DNA from: Echinicola salinicaeni
GTDB lineage: Bacteria; Bacteroidota; Bacteroidia; Cytophagales; Cyclobacteriaceae
NCBI RefSeq assembly: GCF_014280965.1
Contig: NZ_JACODZ010000009.1
Span: 124,001-188,000, forward strand
Direction: 5' to 3'
Length of the DNA: 64,000 bases
Position numbers and translations under genes: made by a program. Below the pieces are notes generated by a model. It had not been told where the DNA came from. It saw only the letters and a list, made by a program, of their open reading frames with translations, and made no database searches. Of this stretch, positions 45,070 through 54,665 are shown in pieces (positions within the stretch are counted from its first letter, which is position 1; each line of letters starts with the position of its first letter).

Positions 45070-45936
45070 ATGTACAAAAATAAAATAGTCATCACCTTTG
45101 GTTTATTGATGATGATTTTCAGTAGTGAAGCTATTTCTCAGGATAGGTTATCACTTAAGCCGGCTAAAGCTGATAGGGAAAAAATAGAGGAAGTGAAATG
45201 GAATACAAAGAAGGTTGCCGTGGGAATGGAAGTGAAAACAGCAAGCATTAGTATTTTTGATTCTCCGCAAGAAATATTTATTCTCGACATTGATACAGCT
45301 GCAGCAAAATTAAATTATTACGTAGGAATGGCTGATTCTATGGAAAAAACCTCTGTTCTGGCAAAGGAACAAGGTGCTATTGCGGCCATTAATGGTTCTT
45401 TTTTCAGGAATCATGATGAACCACTGGGGCAAAGTCGCCATTTGATCATGATTGAGGGTGAAATCTTGGCCCATACTGAATCAGAAGAATTTTCTAATAG
45501 AGCCACAGGGGCTGTTTTGGTTCGAGGAAATCAAGTGGATATTACTGATTGGTCTAAGGAAAAAGAAATGAGAATTGAAGGACAAGCTGATCATGTTTTA
45601 ACTTCTGGTCCTCTTTTAATGGACGATGGGAAGAAGGTGGATTTGACTGGGACTCCTTTTGTGCTTAAAAGACATCCGCGCTCTGTTATCGCTTTTGTGG
45701 ATGGTCATTTATTGTTTATGGTTATTGGTGGGAGATCCGAAAAAGCAGCAGGGATGACATTGGAAGAGGTACAGTTTTTTTGTCTGGCCTTGGGCTGTAG
45801 CGATATCCTTAATCTGGATGGGGGAGGTTCCAGTACCTTGTATGTAAAAGGATATGATGAAGACGAGATCGTGAATGTTCCAACTGACGGAAGCGAACGT
45901 GCTGTGAAGGGTATATTTTATATTACTACGGAGTAA
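45070..45936 (+). CDS. Phosphodiester glycosidase (NAGPA family), periplasmic paralogue
   Basis: A 288-residue protein with signal peptide (about 1-24, ending AISQ) and no lipobox, so it is probably periplasmic, in contrast to the lipoprotein paralogue at 42629. The NAGPA motifs are present: AAINGSFFRNHDEPLGQ and NLDGGGSST (248-256). The likely reaction is cleavage of sugar-phosphodiester bonds of material imported by the locus 1 SusCD pair. It follows the IPT/NHL gene by 175 bases, with a terminator-like hairpin in that gap. It converges on the sulfatase gene at 46208. Confidence 0.87.
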   Translation: MYKNKIVITFGLLMMIFSSEAISQDRLSLKPAKADREKIEEVKWNTKKVAVGMEVKTASISIFDSPQEIFILDIDTAAAKLNYYVGMADSMEKTSVLAKEQGAIAAINGSFFRNHDEPLGQSRHLIMIEGEILAHTESEEFSNRATGAVLVRGNQVDITDWSKEKEMRIEGQADHVLTSGPLLMDDGKKVDLTGTPFVLKRHPRSVIAFVDGHLLFMVIGGRSEKAAGMTLEEVQFFCLALGCSDILNLDGGGSSTLYVKGYDEDEIVNVPTDGSERAVKGIFYITTE

Positions 45937-46128
45937 AAACCTAAATCTTATTGCCGCCATTTTAGGAATGGATCGAAAATTGTTGTAGCTAGTTTCAAAT
46001 CCCATTTAAATAAAATAAAGGTTGTTTTTTTATAGCTTAAATCTTTCTTCATTCTGAATAGGATATTTGTTTTGCGTATTCATATTTTGGCGATCACGAG
46101 TAGCTCCTATTACCTAGGATTAAAATGA

Positions 46129-46161
46129 AGAAAGCGTTCGGTGCTGTACTGAACGCTTTCT
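46129..46161. terminator. Terminator between NAGPA paralogue and sulfatase
   Basis: A perfect 11-bp stem (46129-46139 with 46151-46161) with an 11-base loop. Read on the minus strand it is followed by a T-rich stretch, which suits the sulfatase gene best; on the plus strand the tail is weaker. Confidence 0.78.
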
Positions 46162-46207
46162 GATATTTATGGTCGGGCTAAAAATTGTACTTAACTGGGA
46201 GATTTGA

Positions 46208-47539
46208 TTAAGAAAACCCCTCTTCAAATTCATTGATCATATCTGATAGCTTTTTAACAATGTTTGGATACTTATCCGCCACATTTCTTTCTTCAGAAAC
46301 ATCCTCATCTAGATTATAAAGGGACACTTTGAATGTTCCATTTTCTTCTTGGTTCCAACCAATGGACTTTTCTATATGTAATTTCCATTTGCCAAGCCTG
46401 ATGCCCTCTACTTTTCCATTTCTTGCATAATAATAAAAAGGTCGGTCAGGGAGGTTTTCTTTTTCAGGAGCGTATAAGTATTTACTTATATCTATTCCGT
46501 CCATTTTTAAACCTTCAGGGATTTTAGCTCCAGCAATATGGGCAAGGGTAGGATATAGATCCAATGTACTTACAAACTGCTCACTTTCAATATCAGCAGG
46601 TATCACTGAAGGCCATGAAATGATCCCTGGAACGCGTTGCCCCCCTTCCCAAGTTTGGGCTTTTTTGCCCCTTAGGGGTTGAGCAGACCCTACTTGAGGA
46701 CCATTATCAGAGGTGAAAATAATGATGGTATTTTCGTAAATACCCTCTTCTTTTAATGTTTTGATAATTTCTCCCATGCTCCAATCCAGTTCCATGATAA
46801 CATCTGCATAGATTCCTTTTCCACTCTTTCCCTCAAAATCTGGAGAAGCATATAAAGGTTTATGTGGCATATTATGGGCTAAATAGATGAAAAATGGCTG
46901 ATTACCTCTGTTCTTTATTTGTTTGATGGTTTCTTCAGTATATCTTTTAGTAAGGTACCTTTGGTCTGGTCCATTCTCGATTAATTTTGTGTTTCTATAA
47001 AAGGGAAGCGGTGGAGATTGGAAATTATTTCTTTTATAGTAGTAATTATCCATATCGTTGGAGTAGGGAACTCCATAAAACTCATCGAATCCTTGATTGT
47101 TGGGCATAAATTCTTCTTGATGTCCCAGGTGCCATTTTCCTATACAATAGGTAGAATAGCCACTTGATTTAAGCATTTCGGCCATGGTATATTCCTCAGG
47201 TTTTAGCCCCTCTTCCGAATAGGGGAATAGTACAGCTTCATGGAGTTGGCTTCTTTTGGGATACCGACCTGTCAATAGTCCTGCTCTCGATGGAGTACAT
47301 ACAGTGGCGGGGACATAAAAATCGGTGAACTTAATGCCACTGGCAGCTAATTCATCAAAGTTGGGTGTTTCATAGCCTTCAGCACCATAACACCCTACAT
47401 CCGCATAACCTTGGTCATCGGTGAAAAAGATGATGATATTGGGAGAGCTTCTCGCATAGATGTCCTGAATTGTAATGGTTGCAAAAAGCATTGTTGTCAA
47501 TACTGCAAAATTGACCGTGAAAAGATGTAGCATATTCAT
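46208..47539 (-). CDS. Family S1 sulfatase
   Basis: A 443-residue exported arylsulfatase-type enzyme. A hydrophobic signal ends near residue 30. The metal pair is D41/D42 in FFTDDQGY. The formylglycine motif is C81-T-P-S-R85, followed by AGLLTGR, the most common S1 form. ELYDL-type closure is replaced by SLYNLDEDVSEERNVA. Length and motifs resemble GalNAc-6-sulfatase/arylsulfatase A-like members. It sits between the two SusCD loci on the opposite strand, so sulfate removal probably supports use of the same substrate. It needs a formylglycine maturase that is not in this window. Confidence 0.92.
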   Translation of the reverse strand: MNMLHLFTVNFAVLTTMLFATITIQDIYARSSPNIIIFFTDDQGYADVGCYGAEGYETPNFDELAASGIKFTDFYVPATVCTPSRAGLLTGRYPKRSQLHEAVLFPYSEEGLKPEEYTMAEMLKSSGYSTYCIGKWHLGHQEEFMPNNQGFDEFYGVPYSNDMDNYYYKRNNFQSPPLPFYRNTKLIENGPDQRYLTKRYTEETIKQIKNRGNQPFFIYLAHNMPHKPLYASPDFEGKSGKGIYADVIMELDWSMGEIIKTLKEEGIYENTIIIFTSDNGPQVGSAQPLRGKKAQTWEGGQRVPGIISWPSVIPADIESEQFVSTLDLYPTLAHIAGAKIPEGLKMDGIDISKYLYAPEKENLPDRPFYYYARNGKVEGIRLGKWKLHIEKSIGWNQEENGTFKVSLYNLDEDVSEERNVADKYPNIVKKLSDMINEFEEGFS

Positions 47540-47853
47540 GATGATTTAATTTCTTGAAATAGAAGGATAACGAAAAAAACTATATTGGTTAAACACAATT
47601 ATACTTTATAATATAATGTTATGTTAAATTTTGTATTAATAACTTTCATTTATATTGAAATTTTAAATAAATTACATGTCATAAAAAATAAACTAAGAAA
47701 ATATCTTTTTAATGATTGATTATTTGTTTCATTAAAATGTTTTTAGGTTTATGAAGCTCGGGGATTATTAAAGAAAACATAATACCTGTTTTACATTTTT
47801 TATTATAATTCTTCGAGTTTTGCAAGCGTTTCAAAATGTTATATTAAAAGGAT
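47540..47853. other. 314-base divergent intergenic region
   Basis: A very AT-rich stretch between the minus-strand sulfatase and the plus-strand second sigma gene. It must contain both promoters. I saw no hairpin or reading frame and no confident TAnnTTTG box. Confidence 0.45.
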
Positions 47854-48438
47854 ATGTCGAAGATTTACGAAAAGAAACTCAACGAAGATACCTGCCATAT
47901 AATGGCCATAAAGGAGGGCTCTTGGGAAGCTTTTGAAAATCTATATAACAAATATTGGGAGAAACTTTATCATCTTAGTTTAGCTGCAACAGGGGATGAA
48001 GACTTAAGTAAGGATTTTGTTCAGGAAATCTTTTTGGATATATGGAATCGCCGAGAAAGTTTAGATATAAAAAATCCCTATGCTTACCTATATCAAGCAA
48101 CAAAATATCGCTTTATAGAATATATCAGAAAACAAGACTTGCAAAAAAAGTTTTACGAAGAATTTACTGAAGTTCTTATTTCCAAAAATGATGTGGAAGA
48201 AAAAATTTATCTAAAGGAACTTCATTTTCAAATTGACCAAAAGTTAATAGAACTCCCTACAAGGTGCAGGGAAATTTTTACTCTTAGCAGGTATCAACAT
48301 ATGTCCAATCAAGAAATCGCCAATCAATTAGGGATTTCTAAAAGTACGGTTGAAAACCAACTTAATAAAGCATTAAACCATCTTAGAAAATCATCAGACC
48401 TTGGTGTTGCCATGATGTTTATTTTGGGAATTGTTTGA
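47854..48438 (+). CDS. ECF RNA polymerase sigma factor (Bacteroidota type), locus 2
   Basis: A 194-residue ECF sigma factor. Region 2 includes DLSKDFVQEIFLDIW and region 4 contains LSRYQHMSNQEIANQLGIS followed by STVENQLNKALNHLR. It opens the second sigma - FecR - SusC - SusD series, 117 bases before FecR. It is clearly divergent from the locus 1 sigma factor, so the two loci are probably switched independently. Confidence 0.95.
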   Translation: MSKIYEKKLNEDTCHIMAIKEGSWEAFENLYNKYWEKLYHLSLAATGDEDLSKDFVQEIFLDIWNRRESLDIKNPYAYLYQATKYRFIEYIRKQDLQKKFYEEFTEVLISKNDVEEKIYLKELHFQIDQKLIELPTRCREIFTLSRYQHMSNQEIANQLGISKSTVENQLNKALNHLRKSSDLGVAMMFILGIV

Positions 48439-48554
48439 TTTTTAGTGTTAAGTGTAGGTTTGCTTTGTTAACTAATTATTAAAATTCTGATTTTTTTGAA
48501 TTTCGCGTAGGTGTAAGACTCCCTTACTTCTACTATAGATCAAATAACACGCGA

Positions 48555-49517
48555 ATGATAAGCGAAAAAGAATTTGATCAGCTCCTAAAGAAATATCTTG
48601 AAGGAAAGACTTCCGAGGAAGAAAACCAGGTAATTGATGAATGGTTTGAAAAAGTAAGTTCATCTAAACACGAGATGTTTAGCAAAGACTTAAGTGATGT
48701 AAGAACAGAAATACTTAAACGGATTAAGCAGCAGGCGCTTAATTCGAATACGGTAAAGGCAAAACCTAGATCTATCTTTATGGGAGCTTGGAAATATGCT
48801 GCAGCAATTGCTGTTTTGTTTTTGGTTGGATATTGGATTTTTTCAACTGTTTTATATAATCCCGAGAAGGATTGGGTCACTAAGGAAACTGCTACTGGAG
48901 AGATATTGGAATTTATATTGGAGGATGGAACTAAAGTTTTTCTTAATGCACTTTCCAGTATTTCCTATCCAGGCGAATTTGGCAAGTCTATCCGTGAAGT
49001 AAAAGTAAAGGGTGAAGTCTATTTTGAGGTAGCTAAGGATAAAAATAGACCATTTAAAGTAAAGGCCAAAAAAATAAACACCAGTGTGCTTGGAACCTCC
49101 TTTAATGTCAATGCCTATGAGGATGAAATCCCTAAGGTAAGTGTACTAGAAGGTAAGGTACTTGTAGAGACCATTTCCAAAAAGCAAAAGGTGGCTTTGG
49201 TTGCCAATCAGGAAGCAATACTAAATCCTAATAATACCTTGAAGAAGCAAACAGTGGATATGGAAAAGGTATTGGCGTGGAGAAAAGGGCTTTTTTATCT
49301 AAACAATATATCCTTGGAGGAATTGGGGCGAATAATAGAGAGAAATTATGATGTCCATATCATTTTTGAAGACAAGGCAACAGCTAATCAGACCATCTCA
49401 GGGAAATTCAAAAAGGACAGTTTATCAAATCTTTTGAATCAAATACAGTTCATAAAAAATATTCATTGGGAAAAGGTTTCCAATGGTAGAATAAAAATAG
49501 CTTCCAGTGAAAAATAG
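48555..49517 (+). CDS. FecR-family anti-sigma factor, locus 2
   Basis: A 320-residue membrane anti-sigma protein with an N-terminal sigma-binding region containing DEWFEK, one membrane helix at about 81-99, the FecR domain (LEDGTKVFLNALSSISYPGEF) and a C-terminal DUF4974-like domain (SLEELGRIIERNYDVHI). It is shorter than the locus 1 FecR, mostly between the membrane helix and the FecR domain. The partner is the STN domain of the SusC at 49681. The stop is followed by a hairpin at 49578-49613. Confidence 0.95.
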   Translation: MISEKEFDQLLKKYLEGKTSEEENQVIDEWFEKVSSSKHEMFSKDLSDVRTEILKRIKQQALNSNTVKAKPRSIFMGAWKYAAAIAVLFLVGYWIFSTVLYNPEKDWVTKETATGEILEFILEDGTKVFLNALSSISYPGEFGKSIREVKVKGEVYFEVAKDKNRPFKVKAKKINTSVLGTSFNVNAYEDEIPKVSVLEGKVLVETISKKQKVALVANQEAILNPNNTLKKQTVDMEKVLAWRKGLFYLNNISLEELGRIIERNYDVHIIFEDKATANQTISGKFKKDSLSNLLNQIQFIKNIHWEKVSNGRIKIASSEK

Positions 49518-49577
49518 TATGCCTATGAATTAAATCCTAACTCAAGATTACCATTAACCTATGATTTGATACAATAA

Positions 49578-49613
49578 AGTGGTAAGCCAAAAGTCGGAAA
49601 TCGGCTTACCACT
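49578..49613 (+). promoter_or_regulatory. Hairpin between fecR and susC, locus 2
   Basis: A perfect 11-bp stem (49578-49588 with 49603-49613) has a 14-base loop containing TCGGAAA, as in the locus 1 hairpin at 37856-37880. The stems differ in sequence while the loop core and the gene position are the same. There is no T-tract. Confidence 0.6.
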
Positions 49614-49680
49614 GCTCATTAAGAATTTTAAGTATCGACTAATGAAACCGTTAAAATTAACTTAACTAACCTTTAAATTT

Positions 49681-52600
49681 ATGTTTAATACTATTACAAA
49701 ACAATTGCTGTGTAAAACAAAGCTGTTGTCCATATTGGTAGGGCTAAATTTGTTGTGCACACAACTATCCTTAGCAGCTAGAGAGCAAGGGATAAATCCA
49801 AAAGAAGTCAGTATAGAATTTGAAGCTGACAATGCTAGTTTGCAGTCTGTTTTTCAACAGGTTGAATCCATGACAGAATTCGTATTTCTATACGATGAGT
49901 CGATAATTAATAGCGAATTAAGGTTTAGCTTAGCCAAGAGCAAACTTACTGTAGCAGCACTTTTAGATAAATTATCTACAAAATATCCATTGAAGTTTCA
50001 GCAGCTTAATAATAGTATTTCAGTTAAACTGGAGGAAAGACCTGTTGGGCCTTTGGATAAGATTAAAATTACTGGTACCATTCGAGATCAAGGAGGCCAA
50101 CCACTACCCGGAGCTACTGTCTTGGTAAAAGGAACCAACCTGGGGACAGTAGCTGACCTTGATGGGAAGTTTACTATCACAACGGATACAGATGCTATTT
50201 TGATATTCAGCATGATGGGCTTTAAGGATCAAGAAATCAGTGTTAACAATCGCTCAAACATCAATATGGTACTTCAGGAAGAAAGCGCTGCTTTGGATGA
50301 GGTTGTTGTATTTGGTTATAGTGCCGTGGAAAAGAAACACGTAGCATCGGCAGTTTCTGATTTGGATATGGAAAGGGTAGTTAACCGCCCTCTTGCAAAA
50401 TTACAAGAAGCTTTTAGTGGGACGCTCCCTGGGGTAACCATGATGCAAGCTTCAAATATTCCAGGAGGAGTTCCGGGTAGTATTAATATTCGTGGTATTG
50501 CCACTTTACAAAGTGCTTCCCCATTGGTAATAGTGGACGGTATGGAACAAAGTTTAACAGACCTTGATCCCAATCAAATCAAAAGTATAAGTGTGCTAAA
50601 GGACGCTGCTTCAGCTTCTATGTATGGTTCCAGAGGAGCTAATGGGGTAATTATCATAGAAACCAAAAGAGGTACTACCGGTAAATTCAAAGTTGATATG
50701 CATGCTTGGACTGCGGTTAATGATCCTATTATGATGCCGGACTTTGTCAATTCAGCTGATTATATGAGGTTGAACAATGAAGCAAGGTCTATTCAGGGGC
50801 AAAGCCTACTTTATACTGAAGAAGATATCGCTTTAAGTGAACAGGGAGAATTACCTAATACCAATTGGGTAGAGGAAATTATGGAAAGAAGGGCACATTC
50901 CTATAATGTTTCCTCTAATATCTCCGGTGGTGGTGGGGTAGGTACCTTTAACCTAATGCTGGCATATCTTAAGGAAAATGGGCTTAATATCAATGAAGGA
51001 AGTGAGAAATTTACTGCTCGTTTCAATACCAATATCAATATCAACGATAAGTTTGTTCTTTTAGCTGATTTCTATGCAAGAAGGTTACAAGTGGATAGAC
51101 TTTATGCCAATACTAATGGTCACGGTTTATATACAGATGCATGGAGGATGAATCCTACTCAAGCAGTATTTTATGATTCAGACCTTCCAGAGCACTATGC
51201 CTTATACGATGATCGGAACCCTGTGGCCAGTATTCACCATGGTGGCCTTTATAACAATCTTTATGATCGAAGTACGATAAACTTAAGACCTAAGTATCAT
51301 ATCAATGACAACTTGCACTTAAGCGGTAATGTTTCCTATATGATCAATAAGTCTGCTAATAAATATAAAAGAGAAACTTTTAAGTTTTATGATGAAGAAG
51401 GGAGACCAACCACTACCTGGCCCAATGCAGTCGGTGCATCTCAAGGAGTCAGTGTAAGTCAGTTTACTGCAAGAGGTAATATCAATTATGAGAGTAAACT
51501 AAGGAATGAAAAAGACAAAATCTATTTGATAGCTGGTTCAGAGATCATGAACCATGTTTATACAGACTATAGAGAAATTGCCAAGGCTTCATTCTATACC
51601 AAGATGAACTATTCGTTTGATGAGCGATATCTATTAGAGGTCACTGCGAGAAAAGATGGTAGCTCAAAATTTGCTCCTGGATACCGATGGGGTTTCTTCC
51701 CTTCTGCAGCGGTAGCTTGGAATATGCACAATGAGAGTTTTTTCAGGGATCTTAACGAAAGAGGCATAGTAAACAATATAAAATTTAGATTTTCCTATGG
51801 TAAAGTAGGGAATGAAAATGTAGCGCCATATTTATGGCAAGAAAGCGTAAATACCTGGGGCTGGACCATGAGGGTGCCTAATCCTAGTTTTACATGGGAA
51901 AACCAGACACAAAGTAATATTGGACTAGATGTGAATTTGTTTAAAAACAGGCTTTCCTTAACAGGTGAAATTTATAATAAACACTCTACAGACCTAGTAT
52001 ATGGGGATTTCCCTGTTCCTCCTTTGACTGGTTCCTATTATCTGGAAACATCTGTTAATATCGGTGAAGTAGAAAATAAAGGTTGGGAAGTATCAGCCAA
52101 TTGGAGTGATAATATTGGCGATTTCCAGTACAGTATTGGAGGTATGTTGTTTGACAATAATAACAAAGTACTTAAAGCAGGTTATAATGTTTCAGACACC
52201 TTGGTTTTTAAAGGTAATATTGATAAAATATGGTATAACGGAAGTGCGATAAATAATTATTACGGATATGAAAGTGACGGCTATTTCCAATCTGAAGACG
52301 AATTAAACTCCACTGAAGCCAAACTTCCAAACACCCTTCCCGGAGATATTCGATATGTAGATCAAAACAATGATGGTATCATTAATGAAAAGGACAGGGT
52401 ATATCTAGGAGATCCTTTTCCTCATATGAACTATTCCGTCAATATGAATTTAAGATATAAAAACTGGGATTTCAGTTTCTTAGGTCAAGGAGTAGGTAAA
52501 AGACTAGGAAGGGTAAATGGTCTTGAAGGATATCCAGTAATTATGGATGGTAGTACTAATTCTCTTGGTACTCCAAGGCAATATTATATGGATAATAGAT

Positions 52601-52899
52601 GGACTCCTGAGACGCCTAATAGTAGGTTCCCAAGGGTATGGACCGGCACCAGCCCAAATGCCAATTTAAGTGATATATGGTTGAGTGATGCTTCCTATTT
52701 CAGGATAAAAACTTTGCAATTGGGCTATACCATTCCTAAACCGATGAAGGGAGTTCAAAATTTGCGCATGTATGTTAATGCGCAGGATGCCTTCACTTTT
52801 ACCAATTGGGAAGGTCTAGAGCCTGAAGATAATGGAGGAAATGGCAGCTATCCAAGAATGGCTACTTATAGTCTTGGCGTGAAATTCACCATACTTTAA
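49681..52899 (+). CDS. SusC/RagA TonB-dependent receptor with STN signalling domain, locus 2
   Basis: A 1072-residue outer-membrane transporter. Signal region about 1-33, STN domain about 42-116, carboxypeptidase-regulatory-like domain about 127-210 (PLPGATVLVKGTNLG), plug about 220-335 (VLKDAASASMYGSRGANG), then a complete barrel ending LGVKFTIL. With the SusD 14 bases downstream it should import substrate and signal to the FecR encoded just before it. It is divergent in sequence from the locus 1 SusC, especially in the barrel, so the two are not recent duplicates. Confidence 0.96.
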   Translation: MFNTITKQLLCKTKLLSILVGLNLLCTQLSLAAREQGINPKEVSIEFEADNASLQSVFQQVESMTEFVFLYDESIINSELRFSLAKSKLTVAALLDKLSTKYPLKFQQLNNSISVKLEERPVGPLDKIKITGTIRDQGGQPLPGATVLVKGTNLGTVADLDGKFTITTDTDAILIFSMMGFKDQEISVNNRSNINMVLQEESAALDEVVVFGYSAVEKKHVASAVSDLDMERVVNRPLAKLQEAFSGTLPGVTMMQASNIPGGVPGSINIRGIATLQSASPLVIVDGMEQSLTDLDPNQIKSISVLKDAASASMYGSRGANGVIIIETKRGTTGKFKVDMHAWTAVNDPIMMPDFVNSADYMRLNNEARSIQGQSLLYTEEDIALSEQGELPNTNWVEEIMERRAHSYNVSSNISGGGGVGTFNLMLAYLKENGLNINEGSEKFTARFNTNININDKFVLLADFYARRLQVDRLYANTNGHGLYTDAWRMNPTQAVFYDSDLPEHYALYDDRNPVASIHHGGLYNNLYDRSTINLRPKYHINDNLHLSGNVSYMINKSANKYKRETFKFYDEEGRPTTTWPNAVGASQGVSVSQFTARGNINYESKLRNEKDKIYLIAGSEIMNHVYTDYREIAKASFYTKMNYSFDERYLLEVTARKDGSSKFAPGYRWGFFPSAAVAWNMHNESFFRDLNERGIVNNIKFRFSYGKVGNENVAPYLWQESVNTWGWTMRVPNPSFTWENQTQSNIGLDVNLFKNRLSLTGEIYNKHSTDLVYGDFPVPPLTGSYYLETSVNIGEVENKGWEVSANWSDNIGDFQYSIGGMLFDNNNKVLKAGYNVSDTLVFKGNIDKIWYNGSAINNYYGYESDGYFQSEDELNSTEAKLPNTLPGDIRYVDQNNDGIINEKDRVYLGDPFPHMNYSVNMNLRYKNWDFSFLGQGVGKRLGRVNGLEGYPVIMDGSTNSLGTPRQYYMDNRWTPETPNSRFPRVWTGTSPNANLSDIWLSDASYFRIKTLQLGYTIPKPMKGVQNLRMYVNAQDAFTFTNWEGLEPEDNGGNGSYPRMATYSLGVKFTIL

Positions 52900-52913
52900 A
52901 CTAATTCTCAGAA

Positions 52914-54512
52914 ATGAAAAGATTCACCATAATATTAATAATAGCATGCCTGTCCCTTACGGGCTGCGAGAACTTCTTGGATAAGACAGATCCAACAGCA
53001 ACATCATTTGAAGAGTTTTACAATGATGAAGAGGACCTACGCCGTGTAGTTTATAGTAGTTATAGAGATGTTTTTACACATAATAGTGACCGTAGGTTGA
53101 TGCTGTATATGCAGGATGGAAGATCAGATAATGCCTATGCCCGGCTAAGTGGCGACCATCATCAGATTATTGGAAATGGCAACCTTAATGCCAACTCTAG
53201 TGCCATGGAATACTATTATAGTTTACATATGAAGCACTTAGGAAGACTAAATACTTTTATCGATAAAGTAGACGTGCCCTATGTAGAAGATGAAGCAGTT
53301 AGAGAGAGCTATTCCAATATCCTTCAAGGAATCCGTATTTGGCACTATTTTATATTGACTTCAAGATGGGGCGACGTACCTTTTGTCTTGGAACCTGCAG
53401 ATCTTGATAAAGCTAGACAGCCTGCGACACCAAAAGAGGAAATTTTGGAAACTATTTTCCCTTTGGGTGAAGAAATAGCCAATAAGCTTCCTGTGGGTAC
53501 TTATTCCTCCAACAAATACATGTTGAACCAGCTTTCTTTAAAAGCCATCATTATGCGCTATGCATTGTATTTTGAGCGCTACGAATTAGCAGCAAGATTG
53601 GCCAAAGAGATTATGGATAGTAAAGAATATGCCCTGCATCCTGTTTATGGGGAATTATTCCAATATGAAGCTTCTGATAAAAATGATGAGGTGATTCTTC
53701 ATCAAAACAGAGAAAGTTTCAGTGGAAGCACGTATGCATTTCCTCATTTAGGCCCTCATTTTAGAACAGGATACGGTCAATCCTATATTGTACCATTAAA
53801 ATCATTGGTGGACAGTTATTGGACTTTGCAAGGCAATACCATTGATGATTGTCCTTATCATACGAAGGAAGAATACGAACTTGATCCTAATTTAAATAGA
53901 GATCCAAGATATGCATTCAGCATTATGGGGCATGGCGATGATTTTTATGGCGAAACAATAGATGTTTACAATCCTGAATCTACCATGTTTTATGAAAAGA
54001 CCCGTGCTGGAGGTTCTGGATATTGGTTCCGCAAGTTCGTTTCTGATGATGATGCTTTCAAGAATGGAAGTAATATGGAGTTCCCTCTTTTAAGATATGC
54101 AGAAGTTTTGTTGACTTACGCTGAGGCAAAAATCATGTTAAATGATGTGGATGCACTGGCCAAGGACTGTATCAACCAATTAAGAGAGCGCGCTGGCTTG
54201 GATATGTCTGAAGCAGATGTAACACTTCCAGAATACAGTGCCTTTAGCCAAAATCAATGGGTTCAATTGATCCGAAATGAAAGAAGGATTGAGTTGGCTG
54301 CGGAAGGTCGTAGGTATGATGATATTATTCGTTGGAGGATTGCTGAGGATGTATTGAACCAACCAGCTTTGGGACATACGAGGAAAGTGGATGGACAATT
54401 GGTTTCCCTAAAAATTGAAGACAGATCTTTTGCTCAGCATCAGTATTTATGGCCATACCATGAGAGTAGTTTAAAAGTCAATCCTGGATTGGAACAAAAT
54501 CCTGGTTATTAA
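52914..54512 (+). CDS. SusD/RagB substrate-binding lipoprotein, locus 2
   Basis: A 532-residue surface lipoprotein of normal SusD length. The lipobox is LTGC (Cys18), followed by ENFLDKTDPTATS, the usual SusD opening. TPR-like helices occupy the N-terminal half. The C-terminal RagB part contains INQLRERAGLDMSEADV and LIRNERRIELAAEGRRYDDI and ends GLEQNPGY. It pairs with the SusC just upstream. A strong terminator follows at 54540, so the genes downstream form separate units. Confidence 0.96.
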   Translation: MKRFTIILIIACLSLTGCENFLDKTDPTATSFEEFYNDEEDLRRVVYSSYRDVFTHNSDRRLMLYMQDGRSDNAYARLSGDHHQIIGNGNLNANSSAMEYYYSLHMKHLGRLNTFIDKVDVPYVEDEAVRESYSNILQGIRIWHYFILTSRWGDVPFVLEPADLDKARQPATPKEEILETIFPLGEEIANKLPVGTYSSNKYMLNQLSLKAIIMRYALYFERYELAARLAKEIMDSKEYALHPVYGELFQYEASDKNDEVILHQNRESFSGSTYAFPHLGPHFRTGYGQSYIVPLKSLVDSYWTLQGNTIDDCPYHTKEEYELDPNLNRDPRYAFSIMGHGDDFYGETIDVYNPESTMFYEKTRAGGSGYWFRKFVSDDDAFKNGSNMEFPLLRYAEVLLTYAEAKIMLNDVDALAKDCINQLRERAGLDMSEADVTLPEYSAFSQNQWVQLIRNERRIELAAEGRRYDDIIRWRIAEDVLNQPALGHTRKVDGQLVSLKIEDRSFAQHQYLWPYHESSLKVNPGLEQNPGY

Positions 54513-54539
54513 TTTTACTTGTTTTGTATAATTGAATTT

Positions 54540-54573
54540 GGGCCCAAATAGTAATTCTTTTGGGCCCTTTTTT
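54540..54573 (+). terminator. Intrinsic terminator of locus 2 SusCD operon
   Basis: A 9-bp GC-rich stem (54540-54548 with 54559-54567) is followed by six T residues, 27 bases after the SusD stop. Confidence 0.9.
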
Positions 54574-54665
54574 AAAATCAGTTATATGATTCTTTTCAAG
54601 GAATTTTTGCTTCAAATTCACGCTACTATTATCTGAATCTATAAATAGAAAATTATCAAACTTAC

